DNA of 64,000 nt from Pseudomonas viridiflava (lineage in GTDB: Bacteria > Pseudomonadota > Gammaproteobacteria > Pseudomonadales > Pseudomonadaceae), in assembly GCF_900590885.1 (NCBI RefSeq), contig NZ_UUON01000004.1:662821-726820 (forward strand). Direction: 5' to 3'. Below, one piece after another: positions 31,324 through 41,153 of this stretch. The notes below the pieces were generated by a model. It was not told the origin of the DNA. It made no database searches and saw nothing but the letters and a program-made list of their open reading frames with translations. The stretch's first letter is position 1; each line of letters opens with the position of its first letter. The translations under genes were made by a program, and so were the position numbers.

Positions 31324-31411
31324 ATCGATCTGCCTCGCCCCACGCTTTTCCCCCAAAAACAGTTTCACGGCAGGCCGCCTTTTTTCGGCCCCTACTACAA
31401 AGGATTTCCCG

Positions 31412-33091
31412 ATGAGCATGCTCAAAGACCCGTCTTCGAAGTACCGCGCGTTCCCGACCATCGATATCCCGGACCGCACCTGGCCGTCGAAGACCATCAC
31501 CGAAGCGCCGATCTGGTGCAGTTCCGACCTGCGTGATGGCAACCAGTCGCTGATCGAGCCGATGGACGCCGCGAAAAAGCTGCGTTTCTGGAAGACCTTG
31601 GTGTCGGTAGGCGTGAAGGAAATCGAAGCGTCGTTCCCAGCTGCGTCGCAAACCGACTTCGACTTCGTGCGCACCCTGATCGAAGACAACCACATCCCCG
31701 AGGACACCACCATCCAGGTGCTGACCCAGGGCCGTGAAGACTTGATCGCACGGACCTTCGAATCCCTGCGCGGCGCCAAAAAGGCCATCGTGCACTTGTA
31801 CAACGCCACGTCGCCGTCGTTCCGCCGCATCGTGTTCAACCAGGACAAGGATGGCATCAAGGCCATCGCGGTCAACGCAGCCAAGCTGTTCGTCAAATAC
31901 GCCGCCCAGCAGCCGGAAACCCAGTGGACCTTCGAATACTCCCCGGAGACCTTCAGCGCGACCGAGCTGGAGTTCGCCAAGGAAGTCTGTGACGCGGTGA
32001 TCGAGGTGTGGAACCCGACGCCTGAGCACAAGATGATCCTCAACCTGCCGGCCACCGTTGAATGCGCGACGCCGAACATCTATGCCGACCAGATCGAGTG
32101 GTTCGGTCGTCATATCAACCGCCGTGACAGCGTGATCATCAGCCTGCACACCCACAACGACCGTGGCACCGGCGTAGCCGCCACCGAGCTGGGCCTGATG
32201 GCCGGCGCCGACCGTGTCGAAGGCTGCCTGTTCGGCAACGGCGAGCGTACCGGTAACGTCGACCTGGTGACTGTGGCACTGAACATGTACACCCAGGGCC
32301 TCGACCCGCAGCTGGACTTCTCCGACATCGACGGCGTGCGCAAAGTCGTCGAGGAGTGCAACCAGATCCAGGTGCACCCACGCCACCCGTACGTCGGCGA
32401 CCTGGTGCACACCGCGTTCTCCGGCTCCCACCAGGACGCGATCCGCAAGGGCTTCACCCAGCAGAAAGCCGACGCACTGTGGGAAGTGCCGTACTTGCCG
32501 ATCGACCCGGCCGACATCGGCCGCAGCTACGAGGCAGTGATTCGCGTGAACAGCCAGTCCGGCAAAGGCGGTATCGCCTACCTGCTGGAACAGGAATACG
32601 ACATCAGCTTGCCGCGTCGCATGCAGATCGAGTTCAGCCAAGTAGTACAAGCCGAAACCGATCGCGTGGGCCTGGAAATGACCGCGCCGCAGATCTACGC
32701 CTTGCTGCAGCGTGAATACCTGCAAGCCAACACCCCGTACGCGCTGGTCAGCCATCGCCTGCAGGAAGAAAACGGCAACAGCAGCGTGGAAGTGGAAGTC
32801 TCGGGCAAAGGCCAGGGCGAAACCAACCTGCGCTGGAACGGCAAGGGCTACGGCACGCTGGAAGCCCTGGTCGCCGCGTTGCCGATCAAGGTGGAGATCA
32901 TGGACTACAACGAACACGCGATCGGCGCGGGCACCAATGCCAAGGCAGCGGCCTACATTGAACTGCGCGTGAATGGCGAGCGTCCGGTGCATGGTGTGGG
33001 TATTGATGAAAACATCACTACTGCGAGCTTCAAGGCGGTGTTCAGCGCGCTGAACCGCTCGTTGAGCCAGTTGGAAGCGAAAGCGGCGTAA
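31412..33091 (+). CDS. leuA: 2-isopropylmalate synthase
   Basis: This 559-residue enzyme condenses acetyl-CoA with 2-oxoisovalerate, the first step of leucine synthesis. It is the longer form that starts [14 protein letters not shown]. The HMGL-like TIM barrel contains the active site [15 protein letters not shown] near residue 37 and the metal ligands in HTHNDRG. A C-terminal LeuA regulatory domain (about 430-555) provides leucine feedback inhibition. The gene stands alone, with its own terminator. A putative leader peptide lies upstream. Confidence 0.95.
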   Translation: MSMLKDPSSKYRAFPTIDIPDRTWPSKTITEAPIWCSSDLRDGNQSLIEPMDAAKKLRFWKTLVSVGVKEIEASFPAASQTDFDFVRTLIEDNHIPEDTTIQVLTQGREDLIARTFESLRGAKKAIVHLYNATSPSFRRIVFNQDKDGIKAIAVNAAKLFVKYAAQQPETQWTFEYSPETFSATELEFAKEVCDAVIEVWNPTPEHKMILNLPATVECATPNIYADQIEWFGRHINRRDSVIISLHTHNDRGTGVAATELGLMAGADRVEGCLFGNGERTGNVDLVTVALNMYTQGLDPQLDFSDIDGVRKVVEECNQIQVHPRHPYVGDLVHTAFSGSHQDAIRKGFTQQKADALWEVPYLPIDPADIGRSYEAVIRVNSQSGKGGIAYLLEQEYDISLPRRMQIEFSQVVQAETDRVGLEMTAPQIYALLQREYLQANTPYALVSHRLQEENGNSSVEVEVSGKGQGETNLRWNGKGYGTLEALVAALPIKVEIMDYNEHAIGAGTNAKAAAYIELRVNGERPVHGVGIDENITTASFKAVFSALNRSLSQLEAKAA

Positions 33092-33107
33092 CGGGCTGCT
33101 GAAATGC

Positions 33108-33144
33108 GAAAGGCCCCTGGGTGAGAACTCAGGGGCCTTTTTTT
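33108..33144 (+). terminator. leuA terminator
   Basis: Stem AAGGCCCCTG / CAGGGGCCTT with a 7-T tract, starting 17 bases after the leuA stop. Confidence 0.93.
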
Positions 33145-33161
33145 GTTGGCTGGGCCGGCCT

Positions 33162-33230
33162 CATCGGGGGCAAGCCCCCTCCCACATTTGGAATGCATTT
33201 CCCTGTGGGAGGGGGCTTGCCGCCGATAGC
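33162..33230. repeat. REPIN: two inverted REP elements
   Basis: Inverted REP pair with a short 17-base spacer, between the leuA terminator and the end of the omega-amidase gene. The right arm has CTTGCCGCCGATAGC, one mismatch from the usual CCCCC. Confidence 0.88.
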
Positions 33231-33236
33231 GGTCTG

Positions 33237-34028
33237 TCAGACAAACTGAAAACTATCTGCATCCAGGTTCGCTGGAAACTTGCTGCGATACGCCGCCAAC
33301 TCCGCCGCCTCCAGGCAGACCTGAAACACCCCATCCGCCTCTCCGGCGCTCAGCAGTGTTTCACCCTGGAAATCCAGCACCTGGCTGTCCCCGGTGTAAG
33401 CGAAACCTTTGCCATCCGTACCCACGCGATTCACCGCCGCCACATAACACAGGTTCTCGATCGCCCGCGCCGGCAACAACCGGTTCCAGTGCTGGCGCCG
33501 CGCGCCCGGCCAGTTGGCGGTGTACAGCAACAGGTCCGTATCCTGGGCATCGCGGCTCCACACCGGAAAGCGCAGGTCATAGCAAATCAGCGGGCGAATG
33601 CGCCAGCCCTTCAACTCGAACTGCACCTGGCGCTCACCGGGGGTGTAGTGGTCGTGTTCGCCGGCCATGCGGAACAGGTGGCGCTTGTCGTAATGCAACA
33701 CCTCGCCGTCTGGCCTCGCCCACAGCAGGCGGTTGCGATGGCTGCCGTCGGCGGCCTGGATGATCACGCTGCCGGTGATCACCGCGTTGTACTTGGCCGC
33801 CTGGGCCTGGAGCCAGTGATGGGTCGGGCCGTTTTCCGGCTCGGCCAGGCTCGCCGACTCCATGGAAAAGCCGGTGGTGAACATCTCCGGCAGCACGATC
33901 AGGTCGGCGCCCTTGGCCTGCTCCAGCAACAGTTCGAAATGCTCGAGATTGGCCTGGCGGTCATGCCACACGAGACTGGTCTGGACCAGGGCGAGATTCA
34001 GGTTCGGCAATGCACTCAGATCACGCAT
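33237..34028 (-). CDS. Omega-amidase, nitrilase superfamily (YafV/MtnU-like)
   Basis: A 263-residue carbon-nitrogen hydrolase with the catalytic triad E48 (LPEMFTTGF), K115 (HYDKRHLF) and C149 (LICYDLRFP). YafV/Nit2-type omega-amidases hydrolyse alpha-ketoglutaramate, the product of glutamine transamination. The ATG at 34028 (MRDLSALPNLNLALVQT) is chosen by homology; its first 13 bases overlap the end of the aminotransferase gene. This arrangement strongly suggests that the two act in sequence: glutamine-dependent transamination, then removal of the ketoglutaramate, which makes the transamination irreversible. Confidence 0.87.
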   Translation of the reverse strand: MRDLSALPNLNLALVQTSLVWHDRQANLEHFELLLEQAKGADLIVLPEMFTTGFSMESASLAEPENGPTHHWLQAQAAKYNAVITGSVIIQAADGSHRNRLLWARPDGEVLHYDKRHLFRMAGEHDHYTPGERQVQFELKGWRIRPLICYDLRFPVWSRDAQDTDLLLYTANWPGARRQHWNRLLPARAIENLCYVAAVNRVGTDGKGFAYTGDSQVLDFQGETLLSAGEADGVFQVCLEAAELAAYRSKFPANLDADSFQFV

Positions 34029-35164
34029 AGTTTTTGGGCTGCGTGTTGCAGCGTCTCCTCGCGTTTGGCAAAGCACAGGCGCACCAGGCGCTGGCCCTGC
34101 GGTGGGTTCTGGTAGAACACCGATACCGGAATCGTCGCCACGCCATGTTCGCGGGTCATCCACAGCGACATCGCTACGTCATCCAGGTCCGGTCGAATCT
34201 GTGAGTAATCCACCAATTGGAAGTAGGTACCGGTCACTCGGGTAAAACTGAAGCGCGACGGTTCCAGCAGGTCGCAGAACAGGTCGCGCTTGGCTTGGTA
34301 AAACGCCGGCAGTTCATCGACGTGTTCCGGGTGTTCGGCCATAAAATCAGCCAGCGCGAACTGCAGTGGCGTTACGCCGCAGAAGTTCACGTATTGGTGC
34401 ACTTTGCGCAGCTCGGCTGTCAGCGCCGTTGGTGCGATCACGTAGCCGGTTTTCCAGCCGGTGACGTGGTAGGTCTTGCCAAAGGAGCTGACCACGAACG
34501 CACGTTGATACAGTTCTTCGTGGGCCAGCACGCTCACGTGAGGCACGCCGTCGAACACCAAGTGTTCGTAGACCTCATCGCTGACCAGGTAGATATCGCG
34601 GTCACGGATCAATTCGGCCAACTGGTCCAGCTCGGCGCGGCTGATCAGCGCGCCGGTGGGGTTGTGCGGGGTGTTGAGGATGATCATCCGCGTGCGTGGC
34701 GACAGCGCAGCCTTGATCTGTTCAAAGTCCAGCGCAAAGCCTTGCAGGCTCAATTGCACATGCACGCAGCGGCCACCGGCCAGCTCGACCGAGGGCTCGT
34801 AGCTGTCGTAGCTGGGGTCGAACACGATGACTTCATCGCCGCTGCGAATCACCGCCTGGATCGCGCAGAAGATTGCCGCCGTGGCGCCGGGGGTGATGGT
34901 TACTTCGCTGTCAGGATTGACCGAGGCGCCATAGCTGCGCGCGATCTTGGCCGCCACTTGCTGGCGCAGGGCCGGCAGGCCGGTCATCGGTGAATATTGG
35001 TTATGCCCGCTGGCAACGTGCTTGCCCACGGCATCGAGCAACGCCTGGGGGCCGTTGAAGTCCGGGAACCCCTGGGACAGGTTGAGCGCGCCGGTCTCGG
35101 CAGCCAGTTGCGACATGGTGGTGAAGATGGTGGTGCCGACATTCGGCAGCTTGCTGGTGATCAT
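34016..35164 (-). CDS. PLP-dependent aminotransferase (YbdL/MtnE-like)
   Basis: This 382-residue fold-type I class I/II aminotransferase resembles YbdL, which prefers methionine and aromatic or branched amino acids and their keto acids. PLP-binding residues are seen in NTPHNPTGA, SDEVYE and the Schiff-base lysine K230 in SSFGKTYHVTGWKTG. Pairing with an omega-amidase suggests a glutamine-dependent role, for example re-amination of ketomethiobutyrate in methionine salvage. ATG 35164 is chosen by homology. It overlaps the omega-amidase gene by 13 bp and is the first gene of the pair. Confidence 0.87.
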   Translation of the reverse strand: MITSKLPNVGTTIFTTMSQLAAETGALNLSQGFPDFNGPQALLDAVGKHVASGHNQYSPMTGLPALRQQVAAKIARSYGASVNPDSEVTITPGATAAIFCAIQAVIRSGDEVIVFDPSYDSYEPSVELAGGRCVHVQLSLQGFALDFEQIKAALSPRTRMIILNTPHNPTGALISRAELDQLAELIRDRDIYLVSDEVYEHLVFDGVPHVSVLAHEELYQRAFVVSSFGKTYHVTGWKTGYVIAPTALTAELRKVHQYVNFCGVTPLQFALADFMAEHPEHVDELPAFYQAKRDLFCDLLEPSRFSFTRVTGTYFQLVDYSQIRPDLDDVAMSLWMTREHGVATIPVSVFYQNPPQGQRLVRLCFAKREETLQHAAQKLCVI

Positions 35165-35237
35165 CGGAGGCCCCTGCAGGTGAGCCCCAAGTTTTAAGCT
35201 GCAAGCCACGGGCGGGTCAAGCGACAAACCATCGCAC

Positions 35238-35263
35238 ACAAAAAAGGGCTCCCAAGGAGCCCT
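35238..35263 (-). terminator. Terminator downstream of der
   Basis: Stem AGGGCTCC / GGAGCCCT with a 3-base loop, followed on the minus strand by six T. It ends the bamB-der transcript before the aminotransferase gene. Confidence 0.88.
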
Positions 35264-35299
35264 CTCTTGCAGCGTGCAGCTTACAACGCAAAGCGGCGC

Positions 35300-36769
35300 T
35301 TATTTCTTGTCGCGGCGCTTCTTGTCGGCTTTCTTGTGGTGAGTCATCAAACGACGCTTCTTGTTCACCTGACGGTCAGTCAGTGTGTTCTTGTTGCCTT
35401 CGTATGGGTTCTCGCCACCCTTGAACTCGATGCGGATCGGCGTACCGACCAACTTCAAGACACGGCGGTAGGTGTTTTCCAGGTAACGCACATAGGACTT
35501 GGGCACCTTCTCGATCTGGTTACCGTGGATCACGATAATCGGCGGGTTGGCACCACCCAAGTGGGCGTAACGCAGTTTGATCCGGCGGTTGTTGACCATC
35601 GGCGGCGCGTGCTCGCCCACCGCGTCTTCCAGGATCTGGGTGAGGCGGTTGGTCGGCCAGCGGGTGACCGCAGACTTGAACGAGTTCTGTACGGACGCGT
35701 AGAGGTTGCCCACGCCGGTGCCGTGCAGTGCCGAGATAAAGTGGATGTCGGCGAACTCGACGAAGAACAGGCGACGCTGCAGCTCGATCTTGACGAAATC
35801 GCGCTCGCTCGGCGTCATGCCGTCCCACTTGTTGATCGCGATCACCAGGGCGCGACCGGCTTCCAGTGCAAAGCCCAGCAAGTTGAGGTCGTGGTCCACC
35901 ACGCCTTCGCGGGCGTCCATCACAAAGATCACCACGTTGGCGTCTTTGATCGCCTGCAGGGTTTTCACCACGGAGAATTTTTCGACTTCTTCGTGGATCT
36001 TGCCGCGTTTGCGCACACCGGCGGTGTCGATCAGCGTGTACTTTTCCTCGTTACGTTCGAACGGGATGTAGATGCTGTCGCGGGTGGTGCCGGGTTCGTC
36101 GTAGACGATTACGCGGTCTTCACCGAGCATGCGGTTGACCAGGGTCGACTTGCCGACGTTGGGGCGACCGATGATGGCGATCTTGATACCGTCTTTTTCG
36201 CTTGGGCCAGGAATGCGCTTGGCTTCCTCACCTTCGGCAACGATCTCCTCAACGCCCTCTTCTTCCTCGTCGTCATCCTTGGGAAAGGTACTGAGGGCAA
36301 TTTCCAGCATCTGGGTGATGCCGCGACCGTGAGCACCGGCAACCGGGATCGCGTCGCCCAGGCCCATCGGGCTGAATTCGGCACGGGCCGCTTCAGGATC
36401 GATGTTGTCGATCTTGTTGGCGACCAGATAGGAACGCTTGTTGCGCTTGCGCAGGTGCTCGCCAATCATCTGGTCGGCAGCGGTGTAGCCCGCGCGGGCG
36501 TCCACCAGGAACAACACGACGTCGGCTTCTTCGATAGCGAGCAGCGACTGCTCGGCCATCTTTTCGTCCATGCCATGCTCGTCACCGGAGATACCACCGG
36601 TGTCGACGATAATGTAGGAGCGCCCTTGCCACTTTGCCTCACCGTATTGGCGATCACGGGTCAGACCGGACAAGTCGCCGACGATGGCGTCGCGAGTCCT
36701 GGTCAGGCGGTTGAACAAGGTGGACTTGCCGACGTTAGGTCGGCCCACCAGGGCGATTACGGGAACCAT
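35300..36769 (-). CDS. der: Ribosome-associated GTPase Der (EngA)
   Basis: A 489-residue protein with two consecutive GTPase domains, each with a full P-loop ([14 protein letters not shown] near residue 8 and [14 protein letters not shown] near 205) and NKxD motif, followed by a KH-like domain (about 375-460) and a basic lysine-rich tail. Der is essential for assembly of the 50S ribosomal subunit. An acidic stretch between the two G domains is normal. ATG 36769 is chosen because [12 protein letters not shown] is the family start. It lies 134 bp after bamB, with two stem-loops between. Confidence 0.96.
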   Translation of the reverse strand: MVPVIALVGRPNVGKSTLFNRLTRTRDAIVGDLSGLTRDRQYGEAKWQGRSYIIVDTGGISGDEHGMDEKMAEQSLLAIEEADVVLFLVDARAGYTAADQMIGEHLRKRNKRSYLVANKIDNIDPEAARAEFSPMGLGDAIPVAGAHGRGITQMLEIALSTFPKDDDEEEEGVEEIVAEGEEAKRIPGPSEKDGIKIAIIGRPNVGKSTLVNRMLGEDRVIVYDEPGTTRDSIYIPFERNEEKYTLIDTAGVRKRGKIHEEVEKFSVVKTLQAIKDANVVIFVMDAREGVVDHDLNLLGFALEAGRALVIAINKWDGMTPSERDFVKIELQRRLFFVEFADIHFISALHGTGVGNLYASVQNSFKSAVTRWPTNRLTQILEDAVGEHAPPMVNNRRIKLRYAHLGGANPPIIVIHGNQIEKVPKSYVRYLENTYRRVLKLVGTPIRIEFKGGENPYEGNKNTLTDRQVNKKRRLMTHHKKADKKRRDKK

Positions 36770-36797
36770 GCGGCTCTCCACTTCGTTATTTCAGAAA

Positions 36798-36825
36798 ATA
36801 CAAAAGCCGCTGCAAGGCAGCGGCT
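36798..36825 (-). terminator. Stem-loop/terminator between bamB and der
   Basis: Stem AGCCGCTGC / GCAGCGGCT with a CTT loop on the minus strand, followed by TTTGTATTTT. It may reduce bamB read-through into der. Confidence 0.7.
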
Positions 36826-36857
36826 GGTGCTCGGGGCAGCATAATCAAATGCCGCAT

Positions 36858-36875
36858 GCCCCGCCGAAGCGGGGC
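36858..36875 (-). other. UUCG-tetraloop hairpin between bamB and der
   Basis: On the minus strand GCCCCGCTTCGGCGGGGC forms a 7-bp stem closing an exact UUCG tetraloop. No T run follows, so it is more likely an RNA-stabilising 3' hairpin of bamB than a terminator. Confidence 0.65.
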
Positions 36876-36903
36876 CGCCTGGGTGTTACCCCAAGCATAG
36901 TTC

Positions 36904-38055
36904 TTACTTGATGGTCAGGGCTTCCAGCTTGCCGCTGTTGCCAAACACATAAAGCATGTTACCCACGACCAGCGGACGAGCACGCAGGCCGTCGCTGTCG
37001 ATACGCTCACGACCTACAAAGCGACCGTCTACCTGGCTCAGCAGGTGCAGGTAGCCTTCGAAGTCGCCGACCGCTACATAGCTGGAGAATACTTCCGGGG
37101 CCGACAGTTGACGACGGGCCAGGGAGTCGTTGCTCCACAGTGCAGTGGTGGAGCGCTCGTCGACACTTTCAACAGTGCCGGACGCCAGGCTTACGTAGAC
37201 GCTGCCAAACCCTTGGGCGACACCGGCGTAGCTGGAAGCATCACGCTGCCAGTTAACGCGGCCGCTCTGCAGGTCCAGCGCCGCAACGCGGCCCTGGTAC
37301 GTGGCGACGTAGAGGGTTTCACCCGACAGCAGCAGGCCGCCGTCGATGTCCACTACGCGATCCAGTTCGGAACGACCTTGCGGGATGGCCACACGGGTTT
37401 CCCAGGCCGGCACGCCGTTCTGGGTGTCCAGGGCGACCACTTTACCGGTCGACAGGCCTGCAACGGCCAGATTGTTGGTCACAACCGGACCACTGGTACC
37501 GCGCAGGGTCAGCACCGCCGGGGTGCTATCGTACAACCAACGCTGTTCGCCGGTGCTGGCGTCGAGGCCGATCACACGGTCGTCCTGGGTCTGTACCACG
37601 ACGATATCGCCGTTGGTGGCAGGCGGTGCGAGGACTTCACTGGTCACGCGAGCGCGCCATTTCTCTTCACCGGTGCTGGAATCCAGGGCCACGACTTCGC
37701 CTTTCAGCGTGCCGAGCATCACCATGCCGTAACCCACGCCTACGGCGCCGGACACTGGCAATTCGAGATCTTTTTTCCACTTCACGTCGCCGTTCATGCG
37801 ATCCATGGAGATCACCACGCCGGTCACGTCAGCGGCCACAATGTTGTCACCGTCGATTGCCGGTACCAACATGTTGTAGGTGTCGCCCTGACCATCACCG
37901 ATGGAGCGGCTCCACTGCTTTTGCAGGACCACTTCTTCCTTGAAGCTGGTCAGCTCGGCAGGAGGCAGTTCTTTTTTGCTGTTGCTGCTGCAACCCGCGG
38001 CCAAAACGGCCAGAGCCAGCAATGCTGCATGTTTCCAACGGATCACGTCACGCAT
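36904..38055 (-). CDS. bamB: Outer membrane assembly lipoprotein BamB
   Basis: A 383-residue lipoprotein with lipobox LAAGC (C22) and an eight-bladed PQQ-like beta-propeller repeated through residues 50-380 (for example KVVALDTQNGVPAWETRV). BamB is a subunit of the BAM complex that inserts beta-barrel proteins in the outer membrane. The ATG at 38055 is chosen for the signal peptide MRDVIRWKHAALLALAVLAA. It overlaps the end of yfgM by 8 bp, so the two are translationally coupled. Confidence 0.94.
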   Translation of the reverse strand: MRDVIRWKHAALLALAVLAAGCSSNSKKELPPAELTSFKEEVVLQKQWSRSIGDGQGDTYNMLVPAIDGDNIVAADVTGVVISMDRMNGDVKWKKDLELPVSGAVGVGYGMVMLGTLKGEVVALDSSTGEEKWRARVTSEVLAPPATNGDIVVVQTQDDRVIGLDASTGEQRWLYDSTPAVLTLRGTSGPVVTNNLAVAGLSTGKVVALDTQNGVPAWETRVAIPQGRSELDRVVDIDGGLLLSGETLYVATYQGRVAALDLQSGRVNWQRDASSYAGVAQGFGSVYVSLASGTVESVDERSTTALWSNDSLARRQLSAPEVFSSYVAVGDFEGYLHLLSQVDGRFVGRERIDSDGLRARPLVVGNMLYVFGNSGKLEALTIK

Positions 38056-38689
38056 CCCCTTTGGCCAAGTCGTCCAGCTTGATTTGTAAGCCACCGACCG
38101 CCGCTTCATCAGACAGCGCCGCCTTGGCTTTCTTGTACGCAGCATTGGCTTCGTCGGTACGACCCAATTGGACCAACAGGTCGCCCTTGAGCTCTTCGCG
38201 AGTGGCTACAAATGCCTTGTCCGCATCGCCGTCGAGCAGTTTGAGTGCTTCGTCAGCCTTGTTCTGTGCTGCCAATACCTGCGCCAGGCGCTGACGTGCG
38301 ATTTCACCCAGGGTCGGGTTGGTCGGCTTGTCGGCGATGGCCTTCAGCTCGGTGGCGGCGTCATCCAGCTTGCCGGTATCGACCGCGACTTTCGCGACGA
38401 ACAGGCTGCCGTATTGGGCGTAGGTGCTACCGCCGAATTCGTTTTTCAGCTTGCCGGCCAGGTCCGCCACTTGCGCAGGGTCGGGCTTGCCGTCAGGCGT
38501 CAACGTGGTTTCCAGCAATTGCTGATAGAGGATCGAGGCGCCCTGGGACTGGTTGGCCTGATACTTGGTCCAGGCTTGCCAGCCGAACACCACCACTAAA
38601 GCCAGCAGGCCGCCAGTAACCAGGGGCTTGCCGTTACGCTGCCACCAGTCTTTGAACTCGGCCAGCTGCTCATCATCAGTACTCGACAC
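38048..38689 (-). CDS. yfgM: YfgM-family periplasmic TPR protein
   Basis: This 213-residue protein has an N-terminal cytoplasmic stub, a single membrane helix at about 23-41 (VTGGLLALVVVFGWQAW), and a periplasmic tetratricopeptide-like helical region. In E. coli YfgM is an ancillary partner of the SecYEG translocon and PpiD, assisting newly exported proteins. The position between hisS and bamB is conserved. It ends inside bamB by 8 bp and starts 41 bp after hisS. Confidence 0.88.
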   Translation of the reverse strand: MSSTDDEQLAEFKDWWQRNGKPLVTGGLLALVVVFGWQAWTKYQANQSQGASILYQQLLETTLTPDGKPDPAQVADLAGKLKNEFGGSTYAQYGSLFVAKVAVDTGKLDDAATELKAIADKPTNPTLGEIARQRLAQVLAAQNKADEALKLLDGDADKAFVATREELKGDLLVQLGRTDEANAAYKKAKAALSDEAAVGGLQIKLDDLAKGDA

Positions 38690-38730
38690 CCCAATACTCC
38701 TTAATCGCTAAATTCGGCTGTTCGACAGCT

Positions 38731-40020
38731 TCAACCCTGCACGACGCAGGTGGCCAAGTGCGCAGCGAGCGCATCAAAGGCAATGTTCTGTTGCTCGCCC
38801 TGGCCACGCAGGGGTTTGAAACCTATCACTTGCTGGGCCAATTCGTCATCGCCGAGGATCAGTGCATACAGCGCACCGCTCTTGTCGGCCTTCTTGAACT
38901 GGCTCTTGAAGCTGCCGGCGCCGGCATTGATCTGCAGGCGCAGGTTCGGCAGTTGGTCGCGCACTTTTTCGCTCAGGGCCAGGGCCGCCAGTTCGGCAGC
39001 CTCGCCAAAGGCGCAGAGGTACACGTCCACCTGACGGGTGATTTCTTCCGGGACCTGCTCCAGGGTTTCCAGGAGCAAAATCAGCCGCTCGATGCCCATG
39101 GCAAAGCCCACGCCGGTGGTCGGCTTGCCGCCCATCTGCTCGACCAAGCCGTCGTAACGGCCGCCCGCGCACACGGTGCCCTGGGCGCCGAGCTTGTCGG
39201 TGACCCACTCGAACACAGTCTTGCTGTAGTAATCGAGGCCGCGCACCAGCTTGGGGTTGAGCACGTAGGGAATACCGGCCGCGTCCAGGCGAGCCTTGAG
39301 GCCCTCGAAGTGCGTGCGGGACTCGTCGTCCAGGTAGTCGGCCATTTTCGGCGCATCGACCAGTACGGCTTGCGTGTCGGCGTTCTTGGTATCGAGAACG
39401 CGCAACGGGTTGGTTTTCAGGCGGCGCTGGCTGTCTTCGTCCAGCTTGTCGAGGCGCGCAGACAGGAATTCCACCAGGGCTTCACGGTAGCGCCCACGGG
39501 ACTCGCTGGTGCCCAGGCTGTTCAGCTCAAGCTTGACCGCATCGCGAATACCCAGCATGCCCCAGAGGCGCCAGGTCAGCACGATCAGCTCGGCATCGAT
39601 GTCCGGGCCATCGAGGTTGAAGACTTCCAGGCCGATCTGGTGGAACTGGCGATAGCGGCCTTTCTGCGGGCGTTCGTGACGGAACATCGGGCCGATGTAC
39701 CACAGCTTCTGCGGCTGGCCACCACCGGTGAGGCCATGCTCGAGCACGGCGCGCACGCACGCGGCAGTACCTTCCGGACGCAGGGTCAGGGAGTCGCCGT
39801 TGCGGTCTTCGAAGGTGTACATCTCTTTTTCGACGATGTCGGTCACTTCACCGATGGAGCGTTTGAACAGCTCGGTGAACTCGACGATCGGCATGCGGAT
39901 CTGCTTGTAACCGTAGTTATCCAGCAGGCGCGCGACAGTGCCTTCGAAATAGCGCCACAGCGGCGTCTGCTCCGGCAGGATGTCGTTCATGCCACGAATG
40001 GCTTGCAGAGACTTGCTCAC
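38731..40020 (-). CDS. hisS: Histidyl-tRNA synthetase
   Basis: This 429-residue class II aminoacyl-tRNA synthetase charges tRNA-His. Visible are motif 2 ([18 protein letters not shown]), the histidine-specific [15 protein letters not shown] and AGGRYDGL loops, and motif 3 (GFAMGIERL). The C-terminal anticodon-binding domain follows at about residues 330-425. The length is normal. It lies between ispG and yfgM in a conserved cluster, 21 bp after ispG. Confidence 0.97.
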   Translation of the reverse strand: MSKSLQAIRGMNDILPEQTPLWRYFEGTVARLLDNYGYKQIRMPIVEFTELFKRSIGEVTDIVEKEMYTFEDRNGDSLTLRPEGTAACVRAVLEHGLTGGGQPQKLWYIGPMFRHERPQKGRYRQFHQIGLEVFNLDGPDIDAELIVLTWRLWGMLGIRDAVKLELNSLGTSESRGRYREALVEFLSARLDKLDEDSQRRLKTNPLRVLDTKNADTQAVLVDAPKMADYLDDESRTHFEGLKARLDAAGIPYVLNPKLVRGLDYYSKTVFEWVTDKLGAQGTVCAGGRYDGLVEQMGGKPTTGVGFAMGIERLILLLETLEQVPEEITRQVDVYLCAFGEAAELAALALSEKVRDQLPNLRLQINAGAGSFKSQFKKADKSGALYALILGDDELAQQVIGFKPLRGQGEQQNIAFDALAAHLATCVVQG

Positions 40021-40041
40021 ATCAAATCCTTAAATTCGTTC

Positions 40042-41151
40042 TTAGCCGCGCGCGATAAGCGCTGCGTCAGCCGCAACCTTTTCGGCTGCTTTCTCGCGGA
40101 TCAGCCTTTCCAGCTCATCCACCAGATTGTCATTCGTCAACTTCTGCGACGGCTTGCCGTCGATGTAAATCAGGTTCGGGGTACCGCCGGTCAAGCCCAC
40201 ATGGGCTTCCTTGGCTTCACCCGGGCCGTTGACCACACAGCCGATCACCGCGACATCCAGCGGCACCAGCAGGTCTTCGAGGCGCAATTCCAGGTCGTTC
40301 ATGGTTTTCACCACGTCGAAGTTTTGCCGCGAGCAGCTCGGGCAGGCAATGAAATTGATACCGCGGGAACGCAAACGCAGGGATTTGAGAATGTCGTAAC
40401 CGACTTTCACTTCCTCTACGGGGTCAGCAGCAAGAGAGATGCGGATAGTATCGCCGATCCCTTCGGCGAGCAGCATACCGAGACCCACCGCAGATTTCAC
40501 TGTGCCTGAACGTAAACCGCCGGCTTCGGTGATACCCAGGTGCAACGGCTGCACGATTTCCTTGGCCAGCAAGCGGTAGGCTTCTACCGCCATGAACACG
40601 TCGGAGGCCTTTACGCTGACCTTGAAGTCCTGGAAATTCAGGCGTTCAAGGTGTTCAACGTGGCGCAGCGCCGATTCAACCAGCGCCGCCGGGGTCGGCT
40701 CGCCGTATTTCTTTTGCAGGTCTTTTTCCAGAGAGCCGGCGTTGACGCCGATACGGATTGGAATGCCGCGATCACGGGCCGCATCCACCACCGCGCGCAC
40801 GCGGTCTTCGCGACCGATGTTGCCCGGGTTGATACGCAGGCAATCCACACCCAGTTCGGCCACGCGCAACGCGATCTTGTAGTCGAAGTGAATGTCGGCA
40901 ACCAGCGGCACCTTGACCAGTTGCTTGATGCGCCCGAAGGCTTCGGCGGCGTCCATGTCCGGCACGGAGACGCGCACGATGTCGACGCCGGCCGCTTCCA
41001 GACGGTTGATCTGCGCGACGGTGGCGGCAACGTCATTGGTGTCGCTGTTGGTCATGCTCTGTACTGCGATGGGGGCATCGCCACCCACCGGCACCGAGCC
41101 GACCCAGATCTTGCGCGATACGCGACGTTTGATTGGAGATTCGCCGTGCAT
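40042..41151 (-). CDS. ispG: 4-hydroxy-3-methylbut-2-enyl diphosphate synthase
   Basis: A 369-residue iron-sulfur enzyme of the MEP isoprenoid pathway that converts MEcPP to HMBPP. The TIM-barrel N-terminus is followed by the cluster-binding domain with [12 protein letters not shown] and the third cysteine in [12 protein letters not shown]. Its [4Fe-4S] cluster depends on the Isc system encoded about 5 kb away. It lies 2 bp after rodZ, so the two are likely co-transcribed. Confidence 0.96.
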   Translation of the reverse strand: MHGESPIKRRVSRKIWVGSVPVGGDAPIAVQSMTNSDTNDVAATVAQINRLEAAGVDIVRVSVPDMDAAEAFGRIKQLVKVPLVADIHFDYKIALRVAELGVDCLRINPGNIGREDRVRAVVDAARDRGIPIRIGVNAGSLEKDLQKKYGEPTPAALVESALRHVEHLERLNFQDFKVSVKASDVFMAVEAYRLLAKEIVQPLHLGITEAGGLRSGTVKSAVGLGMLLAEGIGDTIRISLAADPVEEVKVGYDILKSLRLRSRGINFIACPSCSRQNFDVVKTMNDLELRLEDLLVPLDVAVIGCVVNGPGEAKEAHVGLTGGTPNLIYIDGKPSQKLTNDNLVDELERLIREKAAEKVAADAALIARG

Positions 41152-41153
41152 GA

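Noticed and set aside
38758..40509. A 583-codon open frame opposite hisS and ispG
   Set aside because: It crosses two well-supported genes on the other strand and has no domain; antisense artefact.
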